Shown: positions 15,031-24,318, counted from the stretch's first letter. The stretch is 64,000 nt of DNA from Nocardia bovistercoris (GCF_015674855.1 NZ_JADMLG010000003.1:248001-312000), one strand, 5' to 3'. A program made the numbers and translations. The notes: a model not told the origin generated them from the letters alone.

Positions 15031-16455
15031 GTGGCCGTGGAAGCAGCGGAATCGGCGGTCGGACTGCGATCGGAACGCGGGCCGATACTCGCCGCCCTGA
15101 TGCTGTCGACCGGCCTGGTGGCCCTCGACTCCACCATCATCGCCACCGCGGTGCTCACCATCACCGACAGCCTCGGCGGCTTCTCCCAGTTCCCCTGGCT
15201 GTTCTCGGTCTACCTGCTCGCCCAAGCCGTCACCGTGCCGATCTACGGCAAACTCGCCGACACCATCGGCCGCAAGCCGGTGATCCTGCTCGGCATCGCG
15301 ATCTTCGCCCTCGGCTCCCTGCTCTGCGGACTCGCGACGAGCATGGTCGCGCTCATCGTCTTCCGGGCTGTCCAAGGCATCGGCGCAGGCGCCATCCAAC
15401 CCATGACCATGGTCATCGCGGGTGACCTCTACACCCTCGCCGAACGCGCCAAAGTCCAGGGCTATCTGGCGAGCGTCTGGGCCGTCTCCGCCGTCCTCGG
15501 CCCCCTCCTCGGCGGCGTCTTCGCCGAATACCTCAGCTGGCGTTGGATCTTCCTGATCAACCTGCCCCTGTGCGCCCTCGCGGGCAGGCTCCTGCTACGC
15601 GGCTTCCACGAAACCGCCCCGCGCCGCGACACCCGCATCGACTACGCGGGCGCGATCCTGCTCACCCTCGGCGCGGGCGCACTCATCCTCGGCCTGCTCG
15701 AAGGCGGCCAAGCCTGGGCATGGACCTCCCCCACCAGCATCACCATCTTCACCGTCGGCGCCCTGCTCCTCGCCGTCTTCGCCGTCGTCGAACTCAAAGT
15801 CGACGACCCCGTTCTCCCCTTGCGCATCTTCACCCGGCGCGTAGTGATCGCGAGCAGCCTCGTCTCGGTCCTCGTCGGCGCCGTCATCCTCGGTCTCACC
15901 TCCTACATCCCCACCTTCACCCAAGGCGTACTCGGCACCGGCGCCCTCCTCGCGGGCCTGACCGTGGGCGCCCTCACCCTCGGCTGGCCGCTGGCCGCCT
16001 CCCAAGCCGGAAAAGTCTACCTACGCATAGGTTTCCGCCGCACCGCCCTCATCGGCAGCACCCTGGCCACCCTCGGCACCGCAAGCACCATCCTCATCAC
16101 CGAACACTCCCCCCTCCTGCAGATCGCCGCCTCCTGCTTCCTGGTAGGCACCGGCATGGGCCTCGTAGCCACCCCCACCCTCATCGCCGCCCAAACCGCC
16201 GCCGAATGGTCCGAACGCGGAGTGGTGACCTCCGCCAACATGTTCGCCCGCGCCATCGGCAGCGCGGTCGGCGTCGCGGTCTTCGGAGCCCTCGTGAACT
16301 CCCGCCTCGAATCCCCCGACCACCCGTCCCCCACCGAACTCTCCACCGCGCTGCACCTGGTCTTCCTCGCCCTGGCGGGAATGGCCGTGATCATGGTCGT
16401 CGCGTCGGCCATGATGCCGGGGCGCAAAGCCCTGATCAGCGTAGACAATCCGTAG
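15031..16455 (+). CDS. MFS drug exporter, DHA2 (EmrB/QacA) type
   Basis: 474 residues with about fourteen hydrophobic helices. Motif A occurs as IYGKLADTIGRKPVI, motif C-like as VWAVSAVLGPLLGGVFAEYLSWRWIFLINLP, and motif D1-like in the first helix (LSTGLVALDSTIIATAVLTI with an Asp). These features place it in the 14-helix proton-driven drug exporters. GTG 15031 has GAGGGG six bases upstream. It is monocistronic, behind a perfect dyad and convergent with the caspase-STAND gene. Confidence 0.93.
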   Translation: MAVEAAESAVGLRSERGPILAALMLSTGLVALDSTIIATAVLTITDSLGGFSQFPWLFSVYLLAQAVTVPIYGKLADTIGRKPVILLGIAIFALGSLLCGLATSMVALIVFRAVQGIGAGAIQPMTMVIAGDLYTLAERAKVQGYLASVWAVSAVLGPLLGGVFAEYLSWRWIFLINLPLCALAGRLLLRGFHETAPRRDTRIDYAGAILLTLGAGALILGLLEGGQAWAWTSPTSITIFTVGALLLAVFAVVELKVDDPVLPLRIFTRRVVIASSLVSVLVGAVILGLTSYIPTFTQGVLGTGALLAGLTVGALTLGWPLAASQAGKVYLRIGFRRTALIGSTLATLGTASTILITEHSPLLQIAASCFLVGTGMGLVATPTLIAAQTAAEWSERGVVTSANMFARAIGSAVGVAVFGALVNSRLESPDHPSPTELSTALHLVFLALAGMAVIMVVASAMMPGRKALISVDNP

Positions 16456-16469
16456 GCCGCCGGGAAGTC

Positions 16470-16485
16470 ACCGGGTCGGCCCGGT
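16470..16485. terminator. Hairpin between convergent genes
   Basis: ACCGGG-TCGG-CCCGGT, a 6-bp GC stem with a 4-base loop, in the 32-bp gap between the exporter and the end of the caspase-STAND gene. It has no U-run, as is common in actinobacteria, and could serve both directions. Confidence 0.5.
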
Positions 16486-16487
16486 AC

Positions 16488-19400
16488 TCAAGTGCAGGCC
16501 GGTCTGTGGAATCGGCGCGGTAGGTAATTCTTCCAGTCGTCGGTAACCGCGACATCATCGATGTCGGTGCACAGCTGCCGATAGAGGCTTTCCGCGTCGA
16601 GCGGCCAGATGATGGAGCGATATACCGGTGCGGGATAGAACAGCCCGAGGTTACCGGTATAGGTGGGCAGCGTCGTCGCGATGGCATTGCCATCGGGGCG
16701 GAAGACTATCTGCCGATCCGACGGCAAGCGAGTGATCAGGTCTTCGAGCTGTGGTCGCCCGGATCCGCTTGTTATCTTCCATATTTGCGCGCTGTCGTCC
16801 GAGCTCGTGCCGACCAGGACATTTCCCGTCGGGCTCGACGTCAAATTGTGCGGCGACCCACTGGGGGCGGTATTGCCGACGGTAGCCGGTGTGGCGGGGT
16901 CGGTCAGATCCCATACCTTTAACAGTTTGCTGCTGTTGTCGATGCCGACGACGAACCCGTGGCCGATCTCGTCCAAGGTTGCCGTCGAGGCGTTTATCCA
17001 ATTCGATCGACCGCTCAGCTTTTCGGTGATCGATACCGGGTGATCCGGATCGGTGAGATCCCACAGATAGGTGACATCCGGTACGTAGGTCGGACCGGAT
17101 GCGAGCAGGTGACGAGAAGGGAAGTACCCGTATATGGCATCGGCGGATGCGACCGCGCCGCGGCGAACAGGGTGCGCGGGGTCGCGTACGTCCCACAGAT
17201 GCAACTCTTTTTCGTAGGACACTCCGAGCAAACCGTCATCGAGAAACCACAACCCGCGGAAAGCGCCGGTCTGCTCCACGGGACTGTTCAGCGTGACGCT
17301 CGCATGCAGAACCGGATGCAGAACATCGGTGACGGTACGCAGTTCGAGCCTGTCATCGACGGAGACGGTGGCGAGGAGTTCACGACGAGCGGCCGGAATC
17401 CGTGGAGTGGGTACGGACGCCCCCGCCGATGGATGACGAGCGTCGGAGACATCCCACAGACGTACCGCCTGTCGGTCGCTGCCCCGTGTCAGCAGGATAC
17501 GACCATCCGCGATGAAGGCGGCGCCGGTGTAGATATCAGGCAGCGTTGCCGCCAGACGTGGCCGGAGCAAATCATCGACCTGCCACAATTGGGTGCCTCG
17601 CATGCCGGTCTGCGCGGTGACCAGCAACGTTCCGTCACTGTTGAAAGCAGAACTACCGACTGGGCCTTGCTCCACGATGCCCGGAATGCTCGATGCGGGC
17701 ACGCTCCACAGTCCGACAGTGCCGTCACCTTGGGCGGTCAGTACATGACGGTCGTCCGGACCGAAATCGGCCGCGAGAATTCCCGAGGGGTCGCGCAGCG
17801 AACTCTGCGCACTGTATCCGGTATCCGAATTCGATTTGGTCCAGAACGTCGCTGCGCCGTCGGAGCTGGTGGTGAGAAAGCCTCGCCCGTCCGGGCTGTA
17901 GGCGATATCCAAATAATTTGAACGGCCGGTCCGGTACGAGAACTCCATCTCGCGCGGGGCCGCGGGATCGGTGAGATCCCAGACGTGCAGGTCACCCAGC
18001 CCGCCCGCCGCTGCCAATTCCCGGCCGGAACGGCTCAACGCCAACGAGAAAGCCGAATGCACCGGAAGAGTCGCCACCATGGTCGGTGTCGGCCGGACAC
18101 GGGTATCCCACAAACGCACGATGCCGCCATCGGATCCGGCCGCACCCGCGACGGCGAGCAGACCATCGGGTCCGAAGGACAGATCGTTGATTTTGCGGTT
18201 GTCAGCCGATATTTCGGCATCGCGTGCGAGGCGACGCGGATCGCGGACGTCCCACAGCTGCACGGCACCGTCCTCGGTGCCGGTCGTTGCCAGGACGGCG
18301 CCGTCCGCGGAGAACGCGATCGCCGGATGTATCGATGAGTCGCCGTCTTCGGCGTGGACCGTCGAGTTGGCCATGGGGATCGCGGCCAGCTGTTCAGGAC
18401 GGAAGGGATCGCGCACGTCCCAGAGGAACATCTGCCGCTGGGTGCGTGCGGCGAGCAGCCGACTGTCCGGACTGAAGACGAGCATCGCGACGCTGTCCGT
18501 GGGCAGCGTCGCGGTCGGCTTCGGGTGGAACGGGTCGCCGATATCGGACAATCGCACCGTGTGGTCCTGCCCACTGCTCGCGACGACGCGGCCATCGGCA
18601 GCGTGGGCCACGCTGAGCGAGGGGGCGTCGTGCCGGACGACGGTGGTCGGATACGGCGTCACATAGGCGCGGTACAGGCTGCTTCGGGCCTGCGGGGTTC
18701 GGGCGGAGTTGTACGCGGTCAGGCTCAGTCGCAGGGCGGCAGCGGGATCGCTCACGCGCAGCGCGTCCGCGGCCGCGGCCAGTTCCTGTGACGATCGCAC
18801 CGCCTGACTGTCCAACGCCGCCCGATGCTCCCACGCCGCACGCACGGTGCGCTGCACCGCGACGGCGCCGCCGGTGACGATCAACACCGCCGCGAGGACC
18901 ACCGCCGCGAGTCGCAGGCGGCGGCGCCGTTCGCGACGGCGGGCGGCCTCGGAGCCCGCGTCCAGAAAGTCTCGTTCCAGCGAACTGAGCGCGGTCCGCG
19001 CGGACTCCTCGGCGTAGCGCTCGCGGGCGCGCGCCAGTCGGTTTCCCGAATACAGTTGAGTCGCATCGCGATCCGCGTGATCCCAGGCTCGGGCGGCATC
19101 TCCGAACTGCTGGTCGACGATAAGCGCGGCGCGGTCCTCGGCGATCCAGTCGCGCAATCGCTGCCACACTCGCAGCAGACCCTCGTGGGTGATCTCGGCG
19201 GTGCCGTCGGCGACCGTAACCAACCGGGACGCCACGAACGCGGCCAACACTTCGCGAGCGAACGACGCCTGCTCGGTGGACGCCCCGGCCGCCGGCTCCG
19301 TCAAGGCAAGACGCCTGCGCGTGTCCTCGGTTCCCTCACCGAGGCGGACCATCTTCAGCAACATGTGACGCGCGGCTCGCCGCCGGTCCGGGGCCAGCGC

Positions 19401-21110
19401 CTGGTAGGTCTGTTCGGCCTGCCGCGAGACGGCTTCCCAGATTCCTCCGCTGTCCTGGTAACCGGCCAATGTCAATGCCGCGCCTTCTCGATGCTGCCAG
19501 GTCATCATGAGGGCATAGGAAAGCAGCGGCAGCGTCCCGCCGGACTCGGCAGTCAGGTCGTGGCCGCTGCGCAGGTCGAGAAGCAGCCGAGGAATCAAGC
19601 CGTCCTCCAGGGTGAGACCGACTGCGCGGGCGGGCTTCTCGATGACCTCCCGTAGCTGCTCGGAGTTCATCGGCGGCACCGGGATCTGGGCGTCACGCAG
19701 GATCTCCACCAGGTCCGGGTATTCGGTGCAGTAACTGTAGAAATCCGCGCGGACACACAGAATCACCATCAGCGGAGCGGCAGTCGTCCGATTCGCCGAA
19801 CGCCCGGCCACGCAGATCGCTCGCACGAATGCGTGCCGCTGCCCCTCGTCACCGTCGACGAACAGTTCTTCGAATTGATCGACGACGAGTACGAGGCGAC
19901 CGCCCCGGAGTCTGCCCGCGTTCGACGCGGCGCGGACGATGTCGGCCAACCCCGTTTCGTCCGCGCACACCCTGGCCGCTATCTCGTCCTCGGGGAGCCC
20001 GCACAGGCGCGTCAGCCGACTCGCCAACGCGCGCACGGGGTCCGTGCCCGGCCGCATGATGAGCTGCGGCCAGTTGCGAGAACCTCGAATGTTCAATCCC
20101 CCGGCGTGGATCGCCGGTAGAACTCCGGCTTGCAACAGCGAGGACTTTCCCGATCCGGATCGGCCGATCACGGCGACCGGACCCTCGTCTTGTCGATCGA
20201 CCAGCCGCTGCAAGACCGCGGCGACCATGTCGTCGCGCCCGAAGAAGTAGCCGGTGTCCACCGCGGTGAACGCCTCGAGTCCCCGGTAAGGACAACGTGG
20301 CTCGCTCACACCGCCCCGATCGACGGGCTCGGGTGGCCCGTGGCGAGAGACGACGGTCACGGGCGCGGCGGGATTGACGGCGAGCACGATCTCCCCCGCT
20401 CGATCGCCCGCCCTGCGGTGCGGCGCGGGCAATCCGCGGCTCGGCAACGCCCTGGCCAGATGACGATAGGCGTCGTCGGCCGTCAGAAAACGACCGACAG
20501 ACCTCTCACCGTGATCGAGAAACCGGATCAACTCGCCACTGAACGCGGTGAACGGCTCACCCGGAGGAGCCAGCGCCTGCTCGGTCGCCGACGCCGAACT
20601 GAGCAGGAAACTGCCCCGCACATAGCTCAGTTCGAACGCATCGGCGACCGCGGTGCCGAACGAACCGTGGGCACGACCGGAGAAGCAGCAGTCGAGCACG
20701 ACGATGATCGAACGCGCGGGGCATTCGGTGAGCGCCTCGCGAACCGTGGAGTACGCCAGCGCGTCCACCGCCAATCCGATGCCTTCGTCCTCGGTCGCCG
20801 CTGTCGCCAGATACAGCTCGCCGCCGGGCCCGATGAGCCCGTGCCCGACGTAATAGAACAGGAAGACATCGCTTGCCTGCGCGGCCGTTTCGATCAATGC
20901 CCGCAGGAAATCCTTCGGTCCCGCGGGATCGACGCATACCTCGGCTCGAGGCATCCCACAGCGTTCGGTCAGGCAACGGCCGAGTTCTGCCACGGTGTTG
21001 TCGACGGCGGCAACGTCCGGCAGTCGGGAGGACGCGCCGTGCCTGCCGGTGCCGACGACCAGCGCGCGCGAACCCGCGCTGCCAAGTGCGGTTGCCCGTT
21101 CATCGGCCAT
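16488..21110 (-). CDS. Caspase-nSTAND1-TM-WD40 conflict/signalling protein
   Basis: 1540 residues. Residues 1-250 are a caspase-like (C14) peptidase with His90 in FYYVGHG and Cys142 in VLDCCFSG. Residues about 275-700 are an nSTAND1 ATPase: YRGLEAFTAVDTGYFFGRDD entry, Walker A GRSGSGKS (316-323), Walker B LVLVVDQFEE (406-415), and the winged-helix region LLRVWQRLRDWI. A membrane helix lies at 733-753 (LAAVVLAAVLIVTGGAVAV). From about 830 to 1510 are repeated WD40-like blades (AFSADGAVLATTGTEDGAVQLWDVRD and relatives). The expected mechanism is ligand sensing by the propeller, ATP-driven oligomerisation, then protease activation. It is preceded 12 bp upstream by an EACC1-like gene. All catalytic residues are intact. 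Confidence 0.93.
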   Translation of the reverse strand: MADERATALGSAGSRALVVGTGRHGASSRLPDVAAVDNTVAELGRCLTERCGMPRAEVCVDPAGPKDFLRALIETAAQASDVFLFYYVGHGLIGPGGELYLATAATEDEGIGLAVDALAYSTVREALTECPARSIIVVLDCCFSGRAHGSFGTAVADAFELSYVRGSFLLSSASATEQALAPPGEPFTAFSGELIRFLDHGERSVGRFLTADDAYRHLARALPSRGLPAPHRRAGDRAGEIVLAVNPAAPVTVVSRHGPPEPVDRGGVSEPRCPYRGLEAFTAVDTGYFFGRDDMVAAVLQRLVDRQDEGPVAVIGRSGSGKSSLLQAGVLPAIHAGGLNIRGSRNWPQLIMRPGTDPVRALASRLTRLCGLPEDEIAARVCADETGLADIVRAASNAGRLRGGRLVLVVDQFEELFVDGDEGQRHAFVRAICVAGRSANRTTAAPLMVILCVRADFYSYCTEYPDLVEILRDAQIPVPPMNSEQLREVIEKPARAVGLTLEDGLIPRLLLDLRSGHDLTAESGGTLPLLSYALMMTWQHREGAALTLAGYQDSGGIWEAVSRQAEQTYQALAPDRRRAARHMLLKMVRLGEGTEDTRRRLALTEPAAGASTEQASFAREVLAAFVASRLVTVADGTAEITHEGLLRVWQRLRDWIAEDRAALIVDQQFGDAARAWDHADRDATQLYSGNRLARARERYAEESARTALSSLERDFLDAGSEAARRRERRRRLRLAAVVLAAVLIVTGGAVAVQRTVRAAWEHRAALDSQAVRSSQELAAAADALRVSDPAAALRLSLTAYNSARTPQARSSLYRAYVTPYPTTVVRHDAPSLSVAHAADGRVVASSGQDHTVRLSDIGDPFHPKPTATLPTDSVAMLVFSPDSRLLAARTQRQMFLWDVRDPFRPEQLAAIPMANSTVHAEDGDSSIHPAIAFSADGAVLATTGTEDGAVQLWDVRDPRRLARDAEISADNRKINDLSFGPDGLLAVAGAAGSDGGIVRLWDTRVRPTPTMVATLPVHSAFSLALSRSGRELAAAGGLGDLHVWDLTDPAAPREMEFSYRTGRSNYLDIAYSPDGRGFLTTSSDGAATFWTKSNSDTGYSAQSSLRDPSGILAADFGPDDRHVLTAQGDGTVGLWSVPASSIPGIVEQGPVGSSAFNSDGTLLVTAQTGMRGTQLWQVDDLLRPRLAATLPDIYTGAAFIADGRILLTRGSDRQAVRLWDVSDARHPSAGASVPTPRIPAARRELLATVSVDDRLELRTVTDVLHPVLHASVTLNSPVEQTGAFRGLWFLDDGLLGVSYEKELHLWDVRDPAHPVRRGAVASADAIYGYFPSRHLLASGPTYVPDVTYLWDLTDPDHPVSITEKLSGRSNWINASTATLDEIGHGFVVGIDNSSKLLKVWDLTDPATPATVGNTAPSGSPHNLTSSPTGNVLVGTSSDDSAQIWKITSGSGRPQLEDLITRLPSDRQIVFRPDGNAIATTLPTYTGNLGLFYPAPVYRSIIWPLDAESLYRQLCTDIDDVAVTDDWKNYLPRRFHRPACT

Positions 21111-21122
21111 ATCGGTGCACGC

Positions 21123-21509
21123 CTACCGAACGTCCTCGACATCACCGTCGGAATCCGCGTGTTCCAGCAGATCGGTGATCAACTGACGGGTGTTGTCGTC
21201 CTGCAATCGTGCGTTCGCACCGCTGAACTCCACCGATGCACCGTCCGGCCGGACCACTTTGAGGGTGATGTCACCTCGTTGCCGCCGAATCCAGGTGACG
21301 AGCGCACTCGCGAGCACCGTGGCCGCACCTCCGGGCGCCAGCGCGATCGCGAGCGTTTCCACCGTCGAGCCCAACGCGCCCTCCGGAGGTGGGCTCGTGA
21401 CCGCTCTCGCGCGCCCCCGCAGCAGATCTTCGCCCACCAACCACGTGCGTAGGGCACGCAGGCTGTCTCCGCGATCGGCCACTCCCGCAACTGAAATCGT
21501 GACATCCAT
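21123..21509 (-). CDS. EACC1-like effector-associated component
   Basis: 128 residues from ATG 21509 (GGGGA at a suitable distance); the frame is open to 21977 but without homology. The pattern DSLRALRTWLVGEDLLRGRA, then LGSTVETLAIALAPGGAATVLASALVTWIRRQRGD, then VTLKV-type strand and FSGANARL matches effector-associated constant component 1, a small protein always adjacent to caspase- or trypsin-STAND effectors in actinobacterial conflict loci. The central GGAATVLASALVTWI segment is a probable amphipathic or membrane helix. It is first in a two-gene operon with the caspase-STAND protein. Its biochemical role is not established. Confidence 0.85.
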   Translation of the reverse strand: MDVTISVAGVADRGDSLRALRTWLVGEDLLRGRARAVTSPPPEGALGSTVETLAIALAPGGAATVLASALVTWIRRQRGDITLKVVRPDGASVEFSGANARLQDDNTRQLITDLLEHADSDGDVEDVR

Positions 21510-21808
21510 CCGAGTTCCCCACAGACCGGTTCGGATTCGAGACCACGCGACATCGAACGATCGCGGGCGCGAATCTTCGTGTGTGCGCACCGACTTCGAC
21601 ACAGCAGAGTCTACCCGGCCGGGACCACTGTCGGTCGAGCGTTCGTGTTGTCGCCCGATGCGCGCGGACCGATCGACGTCCGGCCGATCTCGACACCGTT
21701 CGAGGGACGCACCCGCCCGACGAGGAGTTCGTGCACGCCGTGCACGAATTCGACATCTGCCACATCGATCGTCACGCCGACTTCCTCGTACGTCATCGAG
21801 GGGCTTCG
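21510..21808. other. Region upstream of the EACC1-like gene, no gene seen
   Basis: About 300 bp upstream of the EACC1-like gene and downstream of the SRPBCC gene end. The overlapping open frames show no ribosome sites or recognisable motifs. It should contain the promoter of the EACC1/caspase operon. Confidence 0.4.
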
Positions 21809-22252
21809 TCAGCGATGGACGACCGCGCCGAGTTTTGGCAGAACGCGGCGCTTCCAGCTTCGTTCGACAGCGTTGCGGACCATCTTCTGGCGGCGGTCGG
21901 AGATGTCGAAACCCGTTTGAGTGAGCAGAAGTCGGGTGCCTCGACCCTGTGCGCGGATCGTCCATTCCACGATCCATTCGGCCGGGTGCTCGGCTCTCGA
22001 ATACACCCAGCTATAGGTCAATTGTGTGCACGGCTCGACGGCCAGTACTTCGCAGGCGATCTCGTCGGCCGGGGAGTCCGGGGTGGTGAATCGGAAGTTG
22101 GTGCCCACTACGGCCGCGAATCCGGAGGGGCGTAGGAGCCACCGCGCCAGTAGGTCCGGCTCGGTCAATGCGCGCCACACGGTGTCGGGTGGCTGCTGGA
22201 AGAAGGTGCCGAGTTCGACCGCCGCGGGGTTCAACTGCGGATCAGCGATCAT
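21809..22252 (-). CDS. SRPBCC / AHSA1-like domain protein
   Basis: 147 residues with the activator-of-Hsp90/polyketide-cyclase-like fold: FFQQPPDTVWRALTEPDLLARWLL, the turn GFAAVVGTNFRF, EVLAVEPCTQLTYSW and WTIRAQGRGTRLLLTQTGF. Such proteins bind hydrophobic ligands or act as co-chaperone-like factors. It follows the acyl carrier protein gene by 36 bp in the same direction, so the two may be co-transcribed, which would fit a lipid or polyketide ligand. Start ATG 22252 lacks a clear ribosome site. Confidence 0.85.
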   Translation of the reverse strand: MIADPQLNPAAVELGTFFQQPPDTVWRALTEPDLLARWLLRPSGFAAVVGTNFRFTTPDSPADEIACEVLAVEPCTQLTYSWVYSRAEHPAEWIVEWTIRAQGRGTRLLLTQTGFDISDRRQKMVRNAVERSWKRRVLPKLGAVVHR

Positions 22253-22288
22253 CGACGCCCCGGGGCGACGCGGGGCGGGTCGGCGGAT

Positions 22289-22594
22289 TCACTTTCCGTG
22301 ACCTTCCTTGAACTTCGCCTCCATTTCGGCGGCGAAGTGCGGTTCCTCGGCGGCCATCTTCTGGACATAGGCCACGGCGTCACCGACGGTTCGCAGGCTC
22401 GACAGATCCTCGTCGGGAATCCTGACCTCGTATTTGTCTTCGAGTTGCACCGCGATCTCGACCAGGGACAGCGAGTCGATCTCCAGATCTTCGATGAAGG
22501 ATTTCTCGGGTACGACCTCGGCGGCATCGATACCGGTCACCTCCTCGATGATCTGCGCGATGCCTGCGACGATTTCGTCCTGGGTGGCGACCAT
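22289..22594 (-). CDS. acpM: Acyl carrier protein, AcpM-like
   Basis: 101 residues, longer than the usual 78 through an acidic/basic C-terminal extension (AEEPHFAAEMEAKFKEGHGK), the hallmark of mycobacterial AcpM, which carries meromycolate chains in FAS-II. The phosphopantetheine site is Ser41 in EIDSLSLVE. In mycobacteria acpM sits with kasA/kasB; here it is alone with an SRPBCC gene and diverges from a MerR regulator, so it could instead be a second carrier for a special lipid. The gene symbol reflects similarity, not locus context. Confidence 0.8.
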   Translation of the reverse strand: MVATQDEIVAGIAQIIEEVTGIDAAEVVPEKSFIEDLEIDSLSLVEIAVQLEDKYEVRIPDEDLSSLRTVGDAVAYVQKMAAEEPHFAAEMEAKFKEGHGK

Positions 22595-22653
22595 GAACAG
22601 TTCTCCTCGGTTGAAGTAGCGCGTTGTGCGAGTAGCGATGCCGGTACGCTAAA

Positions 22654-22673
22654 ACCTCCACCGGACTGGAGGT
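22654..22673. promoter_or_regulatory. MerR-type operator dyad
   Basis: ACCTCCA-N6-TGGAGGT, a perfect 7-bp dyad in the 92-bp gap between the acyl carrier protein gene and the MerR-family gene. The arms resemble classic MerR-family operators (ACCTCCAG...CTGGAGGT) that occupy an over-long promoter spacer. The divergent MerR gene is the obvious ligand-responsive regulator. Confidence 0.7.
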
Positions 22674-22686
22674 GCAATACCTTGTG

Positions 22687-23610
22687 ATGGACGCCACACA
22701 GTCGAGTTCGCTGATCGGCATCGGGGAGTTGGCGCGCAGCACCGGTCTCACGGTGCGAACGATTCGCTTCTACTGCGACGAGGGCATTCTCGAATCCCGG
22801 CGCAGCGCGGGTGGGCATCGGATGTTCGAGGCCGACCGCGCCGTCGAACGACTTCTGCTGATCCGGCGATTGCGCTCGCTCGGCCTCGGACTCGACTCGA
22901 TCGGCGAGGTGGTGCGTGGACAGCAGTCGATAGCCGAAGCCGTAGCCGCCGAAAGCGTGCGACTGGATGTCGAATTCAGGTCACTGGCATGGCGGCGGGC
23001 GGCGCTGCGGGCGATCGGGGCAGCCGCACCGGCACAGCGAGCGCGGCGGCTCGCGCTACTGGCCGCCGCACAGGACGCGGTCGCGGCTCACGATGCGCTC
23101 GTGCGGTTCTGGCGGCGCGTTCTCGCGCGAATACCTCGAGGCGACGTCGACGGCTGGATCCATTGGAATATTCCCCAGCCACCCGACGAGCCGTCCCCGG
23201 ACGAAATACTGGCTTATGCGGAACTGGTCGCACTCGCCGCCGATCCGGACATGAAACGCACGGTGCGGAAACAATTCTGGCGCCACGATCCAGAGCTGAT
23301 CCGCGATCCCGGTGAGCTGTACGCCGAGATAGGAAGCGTCATGGCGGAGGTGGTGGGACTCTTGTCGAAAGGTGTGCGCCCACGTGTCGGCGGCGAACTC
23401 GACAGGTTCGTCCACGCCCATGCCGAGGCCCGAGGACAGCGCGACTCCCCGCACTTCCGCGAGCTGATGCTGGTCGACGCCACCGATTCCGACCGTCGGA
23501 TCCATCGCTATTGGGCTCTCACGGCGCGGTTCCTCGGGACTCGCGTGACCGTGGGACAGGCGCACGACTGGATATTCGACGCACTCGTCGTATCCGCCGA
23601 TCGCGGGTGA
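22687..23610 (+). CDS. MerR family transcriptional regulator
   Basis: 307 residues from ATG 22687; GTG 22684 and 22672 are possible. The N-terminal winged helix is clear: IGELARSTGLTVRTIRFYCDEGILESRRSAGGHRMF, followed by RLLLIRRLRSLGLGLDSIGEVV. The coiled dimer helix is followed by a large C-terminal effector domain of about 200 residues (from about 110) with no Cys cluster, so it probably senses an organic ligand rather than metal or redox. It diverges from the acyl carrier protein gene across a perfect MerR-type dyad and likely controls itself and that gene. Confidence 0.9.
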   Translation: MDATQSSSLIGIGELARSTGLTVRTIRFYCDEGILESRRSAGGHRMFEADRAVERLLLIRRLRSLGLGLDSIGEVVRGQQSIAEAVAAESVRLDVEFRSLAWRRAALRAIGAAAPAQRARRLALLAAAQDAVAAHDALVRFWRRVLARIPRGDVDGWIHWNIPQPPDEPSPDEILAYAELVALAADPDMKRTVRKQFWRHDPELIRDPGELYAEIGSVMAEVVGLLSKGVRPRVGGELDRFVHAHAEARGQRDSPHFRELMLVDATDSDRRIHRYWALTARFLGTRVTVGQAHDWIFDALVVSADRG

Positions 23611-23658
23611 GGTCGAGGTGCGGCGTACCGCCTTCGGATAGGTGGCTTCCAGGCGCCT

Positions 23659-24282
23659 TCAGTGGTCGGTATCGCGCGGGTGTGGCGCTGCCAGCGCGTA
23701 GGCGAGGATGGCTTGTGCTGTGCGGCAGAGGGTTTCGATGGACTCGGAGGCCGGGAGTCGAGCTACGTCGGTGAGCCAGATGTAGGATTCGATGCCGGTC
23801 GCGGAGCGGATGTCGATGGCGAGGCGGCGGATGTCCAGGTGCGGGTGGGTGTCGCGCAGGGGGGTCAGCGCTTGTTCGATCCAGTCGATTGCTCGCCCTC
23901 GGCGCAGCGGGGTCGGGGCGGTGGGGTCGGGTTCCAGGGACAGGCGCAGTGAGGTGCGTAGTTCGGGTTCCCATTCGGTGGTGATGCGGACGCATTCGCG
24001 CATGACCAGCTCGAGGCGTTGGAACGGATCGGTGGGGGCGGGTTCGGTGAGCAGGGATATCTCGTCGATTTCGGGGTGGACGGCGGCCAGTAGGGCGCGC
24101 TGGTTGGGGAAATATCGGTAGGCCGTCGTCCTGGAGATGGCCGCGGCCGCGGCCGCCTCTTCGACGGTCGGCATGCCTCCGGCTTCCAACAGGGTACGGG
24201 TGGCGGCGACCAGCGCCTCGCGAGTTCTGGTCTTCTGATTGCGCCGCCCCGTCTGCTCATATGGTACCGACATACCCATCAT
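23659..24282 (-). CDS. TetR/AcrR family transcriptional regulator
   Basis: 207 residues (ATG 24282 or 24279; the open frame continues to 24813 without homology). The HTH lies near residues 20-65: TREALVAATRTLLEAGG, TVEEAAAAAAISRTTAYRYFPNQRALLAAVHPE. The C-terminal domain (SATGIESYIWLTDVARL) is of the common actinobacterial type with an unknown ligand. It diverges from a cupin gene, with symmetric ATATGG...CCATAT sequence between them, so it probably represses both. Confidence 0.88.
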   Translation of the reverse strand: MMGMSVPYEQTGRRNQKTRTREALVAATRTLLEAGGMPTVEEAAAAAAISRTTAYRYFPNQRALLAAVHPEIDEISLLTEPAPTDPFQRLELVMRECVRITTEWEPELRTSLRLSLEPDPTAPTPLRRGRAIDWIEQALTPLRDTHPHLDIRRLAIDIRSATGIESYIWLTDVARLPASESIETLCRTAQAILAYALAAPHPRDTDH

Positions 24283-24300
24283 GGTACTGTGATCCCATAT
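24259..24300. promoter_or_regulatory. Putative TetR operator region
   Basis: The region between TetR and cupin genes carries ATATGG at 24259 and CCATAT at 24295 in inverted order, plus two direct ATGGTAC copies at 24261 and 24281. It is AT-richer than its surroundings. Autoregulation by the adjacent TetR protein is inferred. Confidence 0.45.
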
Positions 24301-24318
24301 CGAGCGCCGGAGGCAGCC

